Of a stretch of 56,074 nt of DNA, positions 1 through 8,371 are shown piece by piece. Every line of letters begins with the position of its first letter. The stretch's first letter is position 1. This stretch comes from Bacteroidales bacterium UBA1187 (GTDB lineage: Bacteria > Bacteroidota > Bacteroidia > Bacteroidales > Paludibacteraceae), in assembly GCA_002309835.1 (NCBI GenBank), contig DBYL01000003.1:1-56074 (forward strand), in the 5' to 3' direction. Both the position numbers and the translations under genes were made by a program. Below the pieces are notes generated by a model. It worked only from the letters and a program-made list of their open reading frames with translations. It ran no database searches and was not told where the DNA came from.

Positions 1-173
1 CCGGTATAAATACCGGTCATCACGTTTACGGCGTTCAGCTCGGTGTTCTGACCTTTTGCAAAACCGGTCAATCCGGGCTTGGTCTCCTCTGCAAAGAGGT
101 ACTCGTAGGACGGGTTGTGGGCGATCACTGTGGCGCCCTTGATACCATACTTGGTAAGATCTAACTCTTTCAT
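1..173 (-). CDS. pckA: Phosphoenolpyruvate carboxykinase (ATP), N-terminal part
   Basis: The gene runs off the left edge of the window, so only the first 57 codons are present. The translation starts MKELDLTKYGIKG and continues through HNPSYEYLFAEETKPG to NVMTGIYTG, which is the characteristic N-terminus of ATP-dependent PEP carboxykinase in Bacteroidales. The enzyme interconverts oxaloacetate and PEP; in this group it often runs toward oxaloacetate during succinate fermentation (family knowledge). The ATG at 173 is preceded by a leader of about 80 nt with a small hairpin and by a strong promoter at 259-289, which supports this start. The gene is divergent from tsaC. The nucleotide-binding and metal sites lie outside the window. 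Confidence 0.93.
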   Translation of the reverse strand, partial: MKELDLTKYGIKGATVIAHNPSYEYLFAEETKPGLTGFAKGQNTELNAVNVMTGIYT

Positions 174-227
174 TGTATTAACTATTTATTTGTGTGATTA
201 TTGAACTTTTTAGCCGTTCAGAAGCGA

Positions 228-241
228 CCCGAAATCTCGGG
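228..241 (-). other. Small hairpin in the pckA leader
   Basis: CCCGA, a 4-nt loop and TCGGG form a perfect 5-bp stem inside the predicted 5' leader of pckA. It could affect mRNA stability or translation. It matches no riboswitch class that I recognise, and so short a stem could be chance. Confidence 0.35.
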
Positions 242-258
242 ACCTACTAAACTGGCTA

Positions 259-289
259 CAAAAGTACTACAAAATTTGCAATTGTGCAA
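259..289 (-). promoter_or_regulatory. Promoter of pckA
   Basis: On the minus strand TTG (289-287), 20 nt, then TACTTTTG (266-259) match the Bacteroidota housekeeping promoter TTG-N20-TAnnTTTG. The -33 region is the near-perfect dyad TTGCACAATTGCAA. Predicted start of transcription is near 252. Confidence 0.8.
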
Positions 290-337
290 GTCTGAAAGAA
301 GTTTTTTAAGAATTTTTCTTAAAATTGACCTCTTTAT

Positions 338-368
338 TTGCCAAATTAAATATTTTATTGTAATTTTG
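338..368 (+). promoter_or_regulatory. Promoter of tsaC
   Basis: TTG (338-340), 20 nt, TAATTTTG (361-368). The box ends only 9 nt before the ATG at 378, so the transcript is predicted to have almost no 5' leader. Confidence 0.8.
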
Positions 369-377
369 CAGCCCAAA

Positions 378-1004
378 ATGAGTGGAGCAAGATACGACAG
401 GGACGATTTGCAGGAAGCGTTGCGTGTGTTACGCAGCGGGGGAATTATCGTGTACCCTACCGATACGGTTTGGGGTATAGGATGCGATGCGACGAATGCA
501 GAAGCGGTAGCACGTCTCTATGCGCTCAAAGAGCGTGAGGACAGCAAATCGATGCTCGTGCTGCTGGATAGTCCGGCGAAGTTGAACTACTATATCACCG
601 ATATCCCGGATACCGCGTGGGCGCTATTAGAGGCAGCCTCACCCCAACCATACCCTGAAGGGAAGGAAGATGATGAGAACACTATTAAACCCTTGACGAT
701 TATTTATCCGGGGGCGCGGAATCTGGCGCCGAACCTGATAGCCGAAGACGGTTCGATAGGTATTCGCATCACGAGTGAACCGTTCAGCAAAGCGCTCTGC
801 GAGCAGTTACGTCACCCGATCGTATCCACTTCGGCGAACATCAGCGGTCATCCCACGGCGCATTTCTATCACGAGATAGAGCAAGCGGTGCTGGATCGCG
901 CAGACTATGTCTGCCGCTTCCGCAGAGACGATGAGACACCGGCGGAACCGAGCTCCATCATCAAGCTAAACAACAACGGCACATTTGAGATAATACGCGC
1001 ATGA
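378..1004 (+). CDS. tsaC: L-threonylcarbamoyladenylate synthase (TsaC/Sua5/YrdC family)
   Basis: The 208-residue protein makes threonylcarbamoyl-AMP for the t6A37 modification of ANN-decoding tRNAs. It shows the YrdC fold signatures: GGIIVYPTDTVWGIGCDA near the N-terminus, the basic KSMLVLL segment and STSANISGHPT in the C-terminal part. Length fits the single-domain TsaC type rather than the longer Sua5 type. The reading frame is open back to 201, but the promoter at 338-368 lies inside that extension, so the ATG at 378 is chosen. It overlaps the next gene by 4 nt (ATGA), which suggests translational coupling. Confidence 0.92.
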   Translation: MSGARYDRDDLQEALRVLRSGGIIVYPTDTVWGIGCDATNAEAVARLYALKEREDSKSMLVLLDSPAKLNYYITDIPDTAWALLEAASPQPYPEGKEDDENTIKPLTIIYPGARNLAPNLIAEDGSIGIRITSEPFSKALCEQLRHPIVSTSANISGHPTAHFYHEIEQAVLDRADYVCRFRRDDETPAEPSSIIKLNNNGTFEIIRA

Positions 1005-2269
1005 ATCTGAGACGCAAACAGCAGTTATGGTACGTCCTCGCGGACCTGATCAGTAGTGAACTGGTCTGGTTGTGCTTCCTTGCCTTCCGCTGGATGGTTT
1101 ATGACGGACGTATGTCGCTCTTGGAAGATGTGTTGATTCCGGCTTTCAGTTTCTGGCTCCCGATGGTGGTGTACCCCGTAATCTGCCTGAGCGTGTATTA
1201 CATGTCCGGATACTATCTGAGGCCCTTCCAGAAACCGCTCTGGCGAGAGTTCCTGCGTACTTTCGCTTCGGCGATTATCATCTCCCTTTTCTTCTTCTTT
1301 ATCATCATCATCGATGATCCTGCGGAGAACGACTCGCGTTATCTGATGTCGTTGGGAGTGCTTTTCGGTCTGCAGTTTGTGCTCAGTTATATCCCGCGTC
1401 TGACGGTCACGCTTCTCTCCCGTCGCAAAGGTATCATGCGTACCAACGTGGTACATTCGATGAAAGAGGCAGAGCTGTTGGTGCCGGGAGAACAGGACGA
1501 AGTGATCATTGACCTGCCGGACGGTTACACCGATCGCCAGTTATACGAACTGATTGCCAAACTCTATCCGCTGGCGTGCGAGATCAGTATGGTGCCGCGC
1601 GTATATGATATGCTTACCGGTGCTGCGCGTATCGGGCATATCGACCGGCCTTCCCTCATCCGTATCACCGAGCAGACGATGACGGATTCGCAGTTGTGTA
1701 TCAAGCGTGCTTTCGATGTGGTGGTATCGGGTATCGGACTGATCCTCCTCTCGCCGCTCTTCGCCTTAGTAGCTCTGCAGATTAAGATTGGTTCGAAAGG
1801 GCCGGTCTTCTATACCCAGGAGCGCATCGGATTATACGGCATACCGTTCCGTATCTGTAAGTTCCGTACAATGATTGATCATGCGGAGAATGGTACGCCG
1901 CAACTGACGCACGATAACGACCCGCGTATCACGAAGATCGGTAAATGGTTGCGCAAATACCGTCTGGATGAGCTGCCGCAGTTATGGAATATCCTGCGTG
2001 GAGACATGTCTATCGTTGGTCCGCGTCCGGAGCGCCCGTATTTCATTGCTAAGATCATGGCTGAGGCTCCGTATTACTGCCTGATCTACAAAGTCCGTCC
2101 GGGATTGACCAGTTGGGGACCTATCCGCGTCGGCTACACCGATACGATGGAGAAGATGATCGAGCGTCTGAACTGCGACGTAGTATACGTCGAGAACATG
2201 AGCCTGCTGCTGGATATGAAGATATTATTCTTTACGATAGGCATTCTTATTCGCGGTAAAGGAAAATAA
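1001..2269 (+). CDS. Polyprenyl-phosphate glycosylphosphotransferase (bacterial sugar transferase)
   Basis: This 422-residue membrane protein should transfer a sugar-1-phosphate onto undecaprenyl phosphate to start an O-antigen-like or capsular glycan. About four hydrophobic helices occupy roughly residues 12-133. The C-terminal catalytic region begins near residue 234 with IKRAFDVVVSGIGLILLSP, followed by the diagnostic QERIG, KFRTM and LRGDMSIVGPRPERP motifs. The central segment lacks an obvious CoA-binding-like nucleotide fold and seems shortened compared with WcaJ-type proteins. In Porphyromonas a WbaP homologue starts A-LPS, the anchor for type IX cargo. Given porX and likely cargo in this window the same role is possible, but that is inference. 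The start overlaps the tsaC stop. Confidence 0.9.
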   Translation: MNLRRKQQLWYVLADLISSELVWLCFLAFRWMVYDGRMSLLEDVLIPAFSFWLPMVVYPVICLSVYYMSGYYLRPFQKPLWREFLRTFASAIIISLFFFFIIIIDDPAENDSRYLMSLGVLFGLQFVLSYIPRLTVTLLSRRKGIMRTNVVHSMKEAELLVPGEQDEVIIDLPDGYTDRQLYELIAKLYPLACEISMVPRVYDMLTGAARIGHIDRPSLIRITEQTMTDSQLCIKRAFDVVVSGIGLILLSPLFALVALQIKIGSKGPVFYTQERIGLYGIPFRICKFRTMIDHAENGTPQLTHDNDPRITKIGKWLRKYRLDELPQLWNILRGDMSIVGPRPERPYFIAKIMAEAPYYCLIYKVRPGLTSWGPIRVGYTDTMEKMIERLNCDVVYVENMSLLLDMKILFFTIGILIRGKGK

Positions 2270-2271
2270 GA

Positions 2272-3312
2272 ATGACAAATATCTACTCCATATTACGTCA
2301 ATTCGCTCATATTGGAAGCAGTCGCGTGAAGTTGGCGGCTCTCTGGACAATGCATATCTTGCATAAGCGTTATCTGGGTGTTTTTGTCGATCCTATATTA
2401 GCCTGTAACTATCGCTGCCGCATGTGCTATTTCAGCAATGCCGATGAGCGCAAGAAGCGCCGCGGACGCTTGACGAAAGAGCAGATAGACCATATCGCGC
2501 AATCTCTTTTCTCGCGTACGCTGAAACTGCAAATAGGTTGTGGCGCCGAACCGAGTCTGGATATGGATGGCACGTTGCATCTGGTACGCCAAGGTAAACG
2601 CTGCGGAGTGCCGTACATCGCAATGACCAGCAATGCCGTGTTACTCACCTACGAGCGATTATACGAATTGGTAGAAGCCGGTTTGGATGAGTTAACGATT
2701 TCGTTGCACGGCGTGCACCGCGAGACGTACCAGAACTTAATGGGAGAGACTGCGGACTATGATGCTTTTCTAAATGTATTGCAGGCGATCAAAAAGGTGA
2801 AAGAGACTTTTCCAGCCTTTGACGTACGCGTCAACTATACGATGAACGCCGATAATGTAGATGAGTTGGCGGATTTTGACCGTTTATTCGATTCTATTCC
2901 TATCAACCAACTGCAGTTGCGTCCTATACGCCGAATAGGGGAGTCGGACTATACGAATTTTGACTTAACGCATGTGTCGGAGTGCTTGGAGACGGTTGTT
3001 CGTCCTTTGGCGGAGCGTTGCCGACAGCGAGGCATGACAGTGCTCTTCCCCGAGCATATCCATATCGAGCGTTTTGAGAAAACAGCGCAGACCAGCCCGC
3101 GTGAGAACCTTATTCCTCTATTCACCTATATCAATATCACGCCGATGAGTTATCCTCGCCACGATATTCATATGGAGGAGGAGACATACGAGGATTACTG
3201 TCGCCGCAAACATATAGGTCGGAGACTTTTCAAAAGTATCTTTGCCTCACAGAAAGCATGTGCGAATGAAGAACTATCGCTAACTAATTCCCTTAATTAT
3301 GACATACGATGA
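2272..3312 (+). CDS. Radical SAM protein
   Basis: The 346-residue protein carries the radical SAM cluster motif at Cys45, Cys49 and Cys52 (CNYRCRMC), which holds a [4Fe-4S] cluster and SAM. Downstream segments TSNAVLL and LDELTISLHG fit the beta strands of the partial TIM barrel of this superfamily. The C-terminal region has no Cys-rich SPASM domain: only Cys318 lies near the end. The closest general type is the MoaA/PqqE-like group of uncharacterised radical SAM proteins found beside glycan genes. It begins 2 nt after the sugar transferase and overlaps xseB by 14 nt. The substrate is unknown; a role in surface-glycan modification is only suggested by position. Confidence 0.85.
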   Translation: MTNIYSILRQFAHIGSSRVKLAALWTMHILHKRYLGVFVDPILACNYRCRMCYFSNADERKKRRGRLTKEQIDHIAQSLFSRTLKLQIGCGAEPSLDMDGTLHLVRQGKRCGVPYIAMTSNAVLLTYERLYELVEAGLDELTISLHGVHRETYQNLMGETADYDAFLNVLQAIKKVKETFPAFDVRVNYTMNADNVDELADFDRLFDSIPINQLQLRPIRRIGESDYTNFDLTHVSECLETVVRPLAERCRQRGMTVLFPEHIHIERFEKTAQTSPRENLIPLFTYINITPMSYPRHDIHMEEETYEDYCRRKHIGRRLFKSIFASQKACANEELSLTNSLNYDIR

Positions 3313-3481
3313 AGCATTAAAGCGCGCAGAAGAAATCATCGCTCAGCTGGAGCAATCTGAAGCGCTCAGTATAGATGAATACAAAAAACTCGCCGCCGAA
3401 GCGACGAGCCTGTTGCATACCTGTAAATCACTCCTCACTGAAATGCACGAGGACGTGACGGTAAGAGTTGAAAATCTTTGA
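3299..3481 (+). CDS. xseB: Exodeoxyribonuclease VII small subunit
   Basis: This 60-residue helical protein has the XseB pattern: TYDEALKRAEEIIAQLE at the start, then a predicted second helix ending near LLTEMHEDV. XseB pairs with XseA to degrade single-stranded DNA. In most Bacteroidota xseA lies directly upstream of xseB; here the upstream gene is a radical SAM protein and no xseA is present in the window. The start overlaps the previous gene by 14 nt. The last 54 nt overlap the 3' end of the ClC gene on the other strand. Confidence 0.87.
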   Translation: MTYDEALKRAEEIIAQLEQSEALSIDEYKKLAAEATSLLHTCKSLLTEMHEDVTVRVENL

Positions 3482-5242
3482 TTTAGAGACGAAGCCCAGA
3501 TAACATCTATCGGCATCTACCACCGGCAAGTTCCATGCGCCGGTATCTTCAAAAGTCTCCATCACTTTCTCCATCGGTAGATCAAACCGCAGCACAGCGG
3601 GTGGTGAGGTCATCAGTTGCTCCACCGTGAAGCGCTTATAAAGCCGCGGCTGGAACATGATATTTCTCACTTCATCCAGCAGCAGGATACCTCTTAGATG
3701 ACCGTCGTGGTCAATCACCGGGAAGATATTTCGTTTGCTCTCGCTGATTACTTTCACCAGTTCGCCCAACGTCATCTCCGGCATGACGGCGATAAAATCC
3801 GTCTCCAGCACATTATCCATCTTCAGCAGCGTCAATACGTTGCGGTCCTTATTGTGCGTGAGCAACTCACCTTTCTGCGCCAGACGCATCGCATACAACG
3901 AGTGCGGCTCGAAGAGCATGATCGTCAGATACGAAATCACACTCACAATCATCAGCGGCATGAACAGATGATAACCACCCGTCAGTTCGGCAATCAGGAA
4001 GATACCTGTCAGCGGCGCATGCATCACGCCGGACATCAGACCGGCCATACCGACTAAGGCGAAGTTCGCCTCCGGCACCATCAGTCCGCTGATATTCATG
4101 ATGCGGGCTGTGACAAATCCGACTATCGCACCCATGAAGAGCGAAGGAGCGAAGATACCTCCGACGCCGCCACCGCCGTTCGTCGCCACCGAAGCCACGA
4201 TCTTCAGCAATACGATTGCCGAGAAATACGCGATGATGACGAGTTGCAGATTGAATGTCGAGTGCATGATCATATTATCCGACGAGAGCAACCATTGCTC
4301 TAACGGACTGTATTTGAGGGCGCTGAGGCTGTCGCCGTTGATGAGTTGGCGAATCACATCATAACCCTCACCATAGAGCGGCGGGAAAAGGAAGATCAGA
4401 ATACTCAGCGTCAGACCGCCTACGGCGATTTTCGCACCGGTGCTGCGTACTGAGTGCTTCATCCATTGCTCTAACTTATTCATCCCGCGGGTAAAATACA
4501 GACTCACCAGACCGCATATGGCGCCTAAAATCAGGTACCACGGGATGCGGTTCACGAGGAATGGTTCAGTGGTATCCAGCGGGAACATCGGGTCCGCGCC
4601 CGTCAGGATATACGAGATGGCTGTGGCCGTCACCGACGAGATAAGTAGCGGAGCCACCGAAGTCATCGTCAAATCCATCATCAGCACCTCGAGCGTGAAA
4701 ACCAGACCGGCTATCGGGGCTTTGAAGATACCGCCGATAGCACCTGCTGCACCGCAACCGATCATGAGCATCATCGTCTTCTGATCCAAACGGAAAGTCT
4801 TCGCCAGATTCGAACCGATGGCTGCACCCGTCAACACGATAGGTGCCTCAGCTCCGACAGATCCACCGAAACCGATCGTCAGACCGGAACCGATCACCGA
4901 TGACCACATGTTATGCGCCTTGATGATCGACTTACGCTGAGAGATCGCATAGAGGATCTTCGTGATACCGTGCGAGATATCATCCCGTACGATATACTTG
5001 ACGAAAAGAGCCGCCAAGGTGATACCGATGACCGGCGTGATGAGATACCACCAGGTATGCTCGCCGGCTATCAGATGGGTCTCAACAACCCACTGGATAA
5101 AATGAATAAACGACTTCAGCAACGCAGCCGCCGCGGCCGAGAAAGCACCTACGAAGAACGATAGGAGAAGCACCAGATGCTTCTCGCTGATGTGACGTTC
5201 CCGCCACTCAATCATCCTATCGTACCATGTAGTATTCAGCAT
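3428..5242 (-). CDS. ClC-family chloride channel/transporter with two CBS domains
   Basis: The 604-residue membrane protein has the ClC signatures: GSGLTIGFGGSVGAEAPIV carries the GxxGxE gate region with the external glutamate, GGIFKAPIAGLVF is the second conserved block, and GGGGVGGIFAPSLFMGA the third. Roughly residues 15-455 are membrane segments and about 470-600 form a CBS pair (FIAVMPEMTLGELV, FTVEQLMTSPPAVL) that may sense adenine nucleotides. The gating Glu suggests a Cl-/H+ exchanger rather than a pure channel (family inference). It lies 7 nt after obgE in the minus operon and its stop lies inside xseB. Confidence 0.93.
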   Translation of the reverse strand: MLNTTWYDRMIEWRERHISEKHLVLLLSFFVGAFSAAAAALLKSFIHFIQWVVETHLIAGEHTWWYLITPVIGITLAALFVKYIVRDDISHGITKILYAISQRKSIIKAHNMWSSVIGSGLTIGFGGSVGAEAPIVLTGAAIGSNLAKTFRLDQKTMMLMIGCGAAGAIGGIFKAPIAGLVFTLEVLMMDLTMTSVAPLLISSVTATAISYILTGADPMFPLDTTEPFLVNRIPWYLILGAICGLVSLYFTRGMNKLEQWMKHSVRSTGAKIAVGGLTLSILIFLFPPLYGEGYDVIRQLINGDSLSALKYSPLEQWLLSSDNMIMHSTFNLQLVIIAYFSAIVLLKIVASVATNGGGGVGGIFAPSLFMGAIVGFVTARIMNISGLMVPEANFALVGMAGLMSGVMHAPLTGIFLIAELTGGYHLFMPLMIVSVISYLTIMLFEPHSLYAMRLAQKGELLTHNKDRNVLTLLKMDNVLETDFIAVMPEMTLGELVKVISESKRNIFPVIDHDGHLRGILLLDEVRNIMFQPRLYKRFTVEQLMTSPPAVLRFDLPMEKVMETFEDTGAWNLPVVDADRCYLGFVSKSKIFNSYRHVLVHFSEE

Positions 5243-5249
5243 TCAGAAT

Positions 5250-6437
5250 TTAGTTTTCGGAATCCCAACCGATACCTTTGTATTTATCGAGGTCCCACTC
5301 TTCTTCTACCTCATTAAGGTAGATGGTGCCTTCTTCTTCCTCGGACTTGTCGGGCTCGTCGGATTCCTCGCGCTCGATGACAGCTACGTCTATCGGGGCA
5401 TGCGAGATCTCGATTACTTGGTTCTGCTCTTTATTCAATTCCGTCCAGAGGGCATCTTTGAGTTCGTCGATACCTTCTCCGGCAACGGAAGAGATAGGTA
5501 GCACCTCGATACCTAATTTCTTGCTCAGTTGCTTGTAGTTGACGGCCGGCAGTTCATTGCCTTCGTCATCTACTCGCGGCAGGTCAATCTTCGTTACGGC
5601 GAGGATGCGGGCCTTAGTGAGCAACTCGGGATTATACTGCTCCAGTTCGCGCAAGAGGATGTTATACTCCGCTTCGATATCTACGCTCGTCGCAGGCACC
5701 ATAAAGAGCAGTACGGCATTGCGCTCGATATGACGTAAGAAACGTAAACCGAGACCTTTGCCTTCACTGGCGCCTTCGATGATACCGGGGATGTCTGCCA
5801 TGCAGAAAGAGCGACCGTCGCGATAGGAGACGATACCTAACTGCGGCGTGAGGGTGGTGAACGGATAGTCTGCGATCTCCGGTTTAGCTGCCGAGACGAC
5901 GCTCAACAGTGTCGATTTGCCGGCATTGGGGAAACCGACCAGACCGACATCTGCCAGCACTTTCAGTTGCATAATCACCGTGCGCTCTTGCGCCGGTTCA
6001 CCCGGCTGCGCGTAACGCGGGGCTTGGTTAGTAGCCGTACGGAAATGCCAGTTACCTAAACCTCCGCGACCGCCTTTAAGCAGTACCACGCGTTCGTCAT
6101 GCTCCTTTACCTCGCAGATGAACTCACCCGTCTCGCCGTCATAGACAACCGTCCCGCAAGGTACTTCGATGATTTTATCCTCTCCGTCCTTGCCGAACGA
6201 ACGACTCTGACCGCCTTTTCCGCCATCCGTAGCCATGATATGCTTCTGATACTTCAGGTGCAGCAAGGTCCAGAGGTTGCGGTTTCCGCGCAGGATGATC
6301 GAACCACCCTTACCTCCGTCACCGCCATCCGGTCCGCCTTTAGGCAAGTACTTTGCGCGATGCAGGTGCATACAACCCGCGCCGCCCTTTCCGGAGCGGC
6401 AGTAGATCTTTACATAATCAATGAAATTGGCGGCCAT
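5250..6437 (-). CDS. obgE: Obg-family GTPase
   Basis: This 395-residue protein has the glycine-rich Obg fold in about residues 1-158 (repeated GGxGG elements such as PDGGDGGKGG and KGGRGGLGNW), then a GTPase domain with P-loop GFPNAGKS at 168-175, DIPG at 215-218 and TKID for the guanine base. It binds the 50S subunit and links ribosome maturation to growth state. An acidic tail (ERE ESDEPDKSEEEEG region) follows the G domain, as is usual in Bacteroidota. It sits between adk and the ClC gene with spacings of 9 and 7 nt. Confidence 0.97.
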   Translation of the reverse strand: MAANFIDYVKIYCRSGKGGAGCMHLHRAKYLPKGGPDGGDGGKGGSIILRGNRNLWTLLHLKYQKHIMATDGGKGGQSRSFGKDGEDKIIEVPCGTVVYDGETGEFICEVKEHDERVVLLKGGRGGLGNWHFRTATNQAPRYAQPGEPAQERTVIMQLKVLADVGLVGFPNAGKSTLLSVVSAAKPEIADYPFTTLTPQLGIVSYRDGRSFCMADIPGIIEGASEGKGLGLRFLRHIERNAVLLFMVPATSVDIEAEYNILLRELEQYNPELLTKARILAVTKIDLPRVDDEGNELPAVNYKQLSKKLGIEVLPISSVAGEGIDELKDALWTELNKEQNQVIEISHAPIDVAVIEREESDEPDKSEEEEGTIYLNEVEEEWDLDKYKGIGWDSEN

Positions 6438-6446
6438 GCGTTCGTC

Positions 6447-7034
6447 TTATTTGCTTCTTGCGACCAGTTCGCGGTCGATGATTCGTTTTACCTGCTTGAA
6501 GACATCCTCCATCGAGTGGTTGCCATTCACGGCAAAATAGGTGCCTTCGTGCAAGTAATACTCCGTAATCGGTTCTGTCTGATTGTGATAAACAGCGATG
6601 CGGTGACGAATGGTATTGAGATTATCATCCGCGCGGCCACTGATTTTTCCGCGATCAATCAATCGCTGAATCAGCAACTGCTCATCTACCATCAGATCAA
6701 TCATGATGGCGTCCATGTTGTATTTGCGCAGCAACTCGGTCAACGACTCCGCTTGCGCTACCGTACGAGGATAGCCATCGAAAATAGTACCTTTGCAGTC
6801 CTTAGGCAGATGAGCAATATAATTCTCAATCACGCCGTACATCATATCGTCAGGCACTAAATTACCTTTCGAGATGATAGCGTCGATCTTCTTACCCAAC
6901 TCACTACCGGACTTGATTTCGGCGCGCAACACGTCACCCGTAGATAGGTGCTGGACGCCATATTGCTCTACAATAAATCCTGATTGGGTGCCCTTACCAC
7001 TACCCGGAGCACCACTTAAAATTATGTTTAGCAT
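6447..7034 (-). CDS. adk: Adenylate kinase
   Basis: The 195-residue enzyme interconverts ATP + AMP and 2 ADP. The P-loop GAPGSGKG is at residues 8-15, followed by the AMP-site segments LSTGDVLRAE and FDGYPRTVAQAE. The LID is the short, Cys-free type (DRGKISGRADDN). The length fits short Bacteroidota adenylate kinases. It begins downstream of the HU terminator, and I see no clear promoter in the 78-nt gap, so part of its expression may come from read-through. Confidence 0.96.
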   Translation of the reverse strand: MLNIILSGAPGSGKGTQSGFIVEQYGVQHLSTGDVLRAEIKSGSELGKKIDAIISKGNLVPDDMMYGVIENYIAHLPKDCKGTIFDGYPRTVAQAESLTELLRKYNMDAIMIDLMVDEQLLIQRLIDRGKISGRADDNLNTIRHRIAVYHNQTEPITEYYLHEGTYFAVNGNHSMEDVFKQVKRIIDRELVARSK

Positions 7035-7057
7035 TCTTTTTTGTATATAAACAGACG

Positions 7058-7091
7058 AAAAACGAGTTGCCCAACAATGCGGGCAACTCGT
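7058..7091 (-). terminator. Intrinsic terminator after the HU gene
   Basis: A perfect 11-bp stem (ACGAGTTGCCC with its complement, arms 7062-7072 and 7081-7091) with an 8-nt loop is followed on the minus strand by TTTTT. It stands 22 nt after the HU stop and separates HU from adk. Confidence 0.88.
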
Positions 7092-7112
7092 TGTGGATGA
7101 TAGATTGCCTGA

Positions 7113-7376
7113 TTAGAGAGCAAACTTCGAACCAGCTTTGATCTTAACAGCCTTCTTTGCAGGAATGTTAACAATAGCACCGGTGCGCGGGTTTTTAGCC
7201 TTGCGAGCTGCTTTGTTAACTACAGATACAGTAGCGAAACCAACGAGCTGTACGCCCTCACCTTTCTTAACTGCCTCAACTGCTGCCTCAAGAGCTGCGT
7301 CGATAACTTTTGCTGCCAATACTGCAGGTACCTCAGCCTTAGCGGCTGCTGCCTTAATAAGTTCGGATTTGTTCAT
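7113..7376 (-). CDS. HU-family DNA-binding protein
   Basis: The 87-residue basic protein begins MNKSELIKAAAAKAEV and contains GFATVSVVNKAARKAKNPRTG, which is the HU beta-arm region, followed by the usual IPAKKAVKIKAGSKF end. It bends and compacts DNA as a homo- or heterodimer. The sequence is typical, with an Ala-rich N-terminal helix pair. It has its own promoter (7473-7503), a leader of about 90 nt and a strong terminator, so it is transcribed mainly as a single gene. Confidence 0.96.
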   Translation of the reverse strand: MNKSELIKAAAAKAEVPAVLAAKVIDAALEAAVEAVKKGEGVQLVGFATVSVVNKAARKAKNPRTGAIVNIPAKKAVKIKAGSKFAL

Positions 7377-7472
7377 AACTTTTGATTTTTGAGTTATTAA
7401 TAAGGGTTAATAATAAGTTTCTTTCCCGTGAGCATTGCTCTTACGAATACTCCGCATTTCGGAATACGCTGG

Positions 7473-7503
7473 CAAAGTTACAACTTTTTCTTTATTCCAC
7501 CAA
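7473..7503 (-). promoter_or_regulatory. Promoter of the HU gene
   Basis: On the minus strand TTG (7503-7501), 20 nt, TAACTTTG (7480-7473). The spacing is canonical. The leader of about 90 nt down to the ATG at 7376 shows no long stem. Confidence 0.78.
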
Positions 7504-7596
7504 CAATTTTGGCAAAAAAATTCACTTTTTCGTAAAAAAAACTGCTTTTTTGGCAAAAAGGCGTACTTTTTGTGGGATTATTCCATAAAAAAGTAG

Positions 7597-7604
7597 TACT
7601 TTTG
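7597..7604 (+). promoter_or_regulatory. -7 box of the rhomboid gene promoter
   Basis: TACTTTTG is a perfect -7 element. The nearest upstream TTG (7570-7572) is 24 nt away instead of 20, so the -33 element is poor. The box ends 8 nt before the ATG at 7613, which implies a nearly leaderless message. Confidence 0.55.
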
Positions 7605-7612
7605 CAGCTGTT

Positions 7613-8371
7613 ATGCGTAATATTCCTGTTGTAACGCGCTACCTGTTAGTAGCCAATTTAGTGGTTTTTCTGCTCACGTCGATCTTGTTACGTCACGGGG
7701 TGGATTTGAATTCTTTGTGCGGATTGCATTATATTGCCGCGCCGTCTTTCCATTGGTGGCAACCGATCACCTATATGTTCCTCCATGCGGACTTCAGTCA
7801 TATCTTCTTTAATATGTTCGCGGTGTGGATGTTCGCGCCGATGATTGAGAACGAGTGGGGAGCCAGACGATTCAGCATCTATTATCTGGTGTGCGGTTTG
7901 GGTGCCGCCTGCGTCCAAGAGTTGGTATGGATGATGATGCTATCGAATATGAGTGCCACCTATGACGCCGCCACGCTCGCGCATTATGCGTGCTTCTTGA
8001 ATACCATCGGAGCGTCCGGAGCCGTCTTCGGTATCCTCTTTGCGTTCGGATGGCTCTTCCCGGATGTACCGATGTTCATCCTTTTCATCCCCGTCCCTAT
8101 ACGTGCGCGCACGTTCGTTATTATATACGCGCTTATAGAGCTTTTCATGGGGCTGGGTTCGGTAGCTGGTTTGAATGCCGATCATGTGGCGCATTTCGCC
8201 CATGTAGGAGGCTTCCTCTTTGGTTGGTTGCTCATCCTCTACTGGCGAAGTATCAATTGGCAAGAACCGCGTATCTTCAAGTTATGGGATAAGATCAAAG
8301 AACGTCGGCGCCGCCGCTTGGACAGCACCGATGATCGGTATAAAGATTTTCATTACCATAAACGCGTGTGA
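7613..8371 (+). CDS. Rhomboid-family intramembrane serine protease
   Basis: The 252-residue membrane protein has about six hydrophobic helices. Ser135 in GASG and His197 in AHVGG form the expected rhomboid catalytic dyad, and HADFSHIFFNMFA (58-70) is the conserved loop-1/TM2 block. The C-terminus is a short basic cytoplasmic tail rich in Arg. It should cleave membrane proteins near the outer face of the inner membrane; the substrate is unknown. The start is fixed by the -7 box just upstream. It ends exactly where the convergent EEP gene ends, with a terminator inside that gene. Confidence 0.94.
   Translation: MRNIPVVTRYLLVANLVVFLLTSILLRHGVDLNSLCGLHYIAAPSFHWWQPITYMFLHADFSHIFFNMFAVWMFAPMIENEWGARRFSIYYLVCGLGAACVQELVWMMMLSNMSATYDAATLAHYACFLNTIGASGAVFGILFAFGWLFPDVPMFILFIPVPIRARTFVIIYALIELFMGLGSVAGLNADHVAHFAHVGGFLFGWLLILYWRSINWQEPRIFKLWDKIKERRRRRLDSTDDRYKDFHYHKRV

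Noticed and set aside
228..241. Riboswitch in the pckA leader
   Set aside because: The only structure is a 5-bp hairpin; no conserved riboswitch core is visible.
201..377. N-terminal extension of tsaC from an ATG at 201
   Set aside because: It crosses the tsaC promoter (338-368) and has no YrdC-like sequence, so transcription starts after it.
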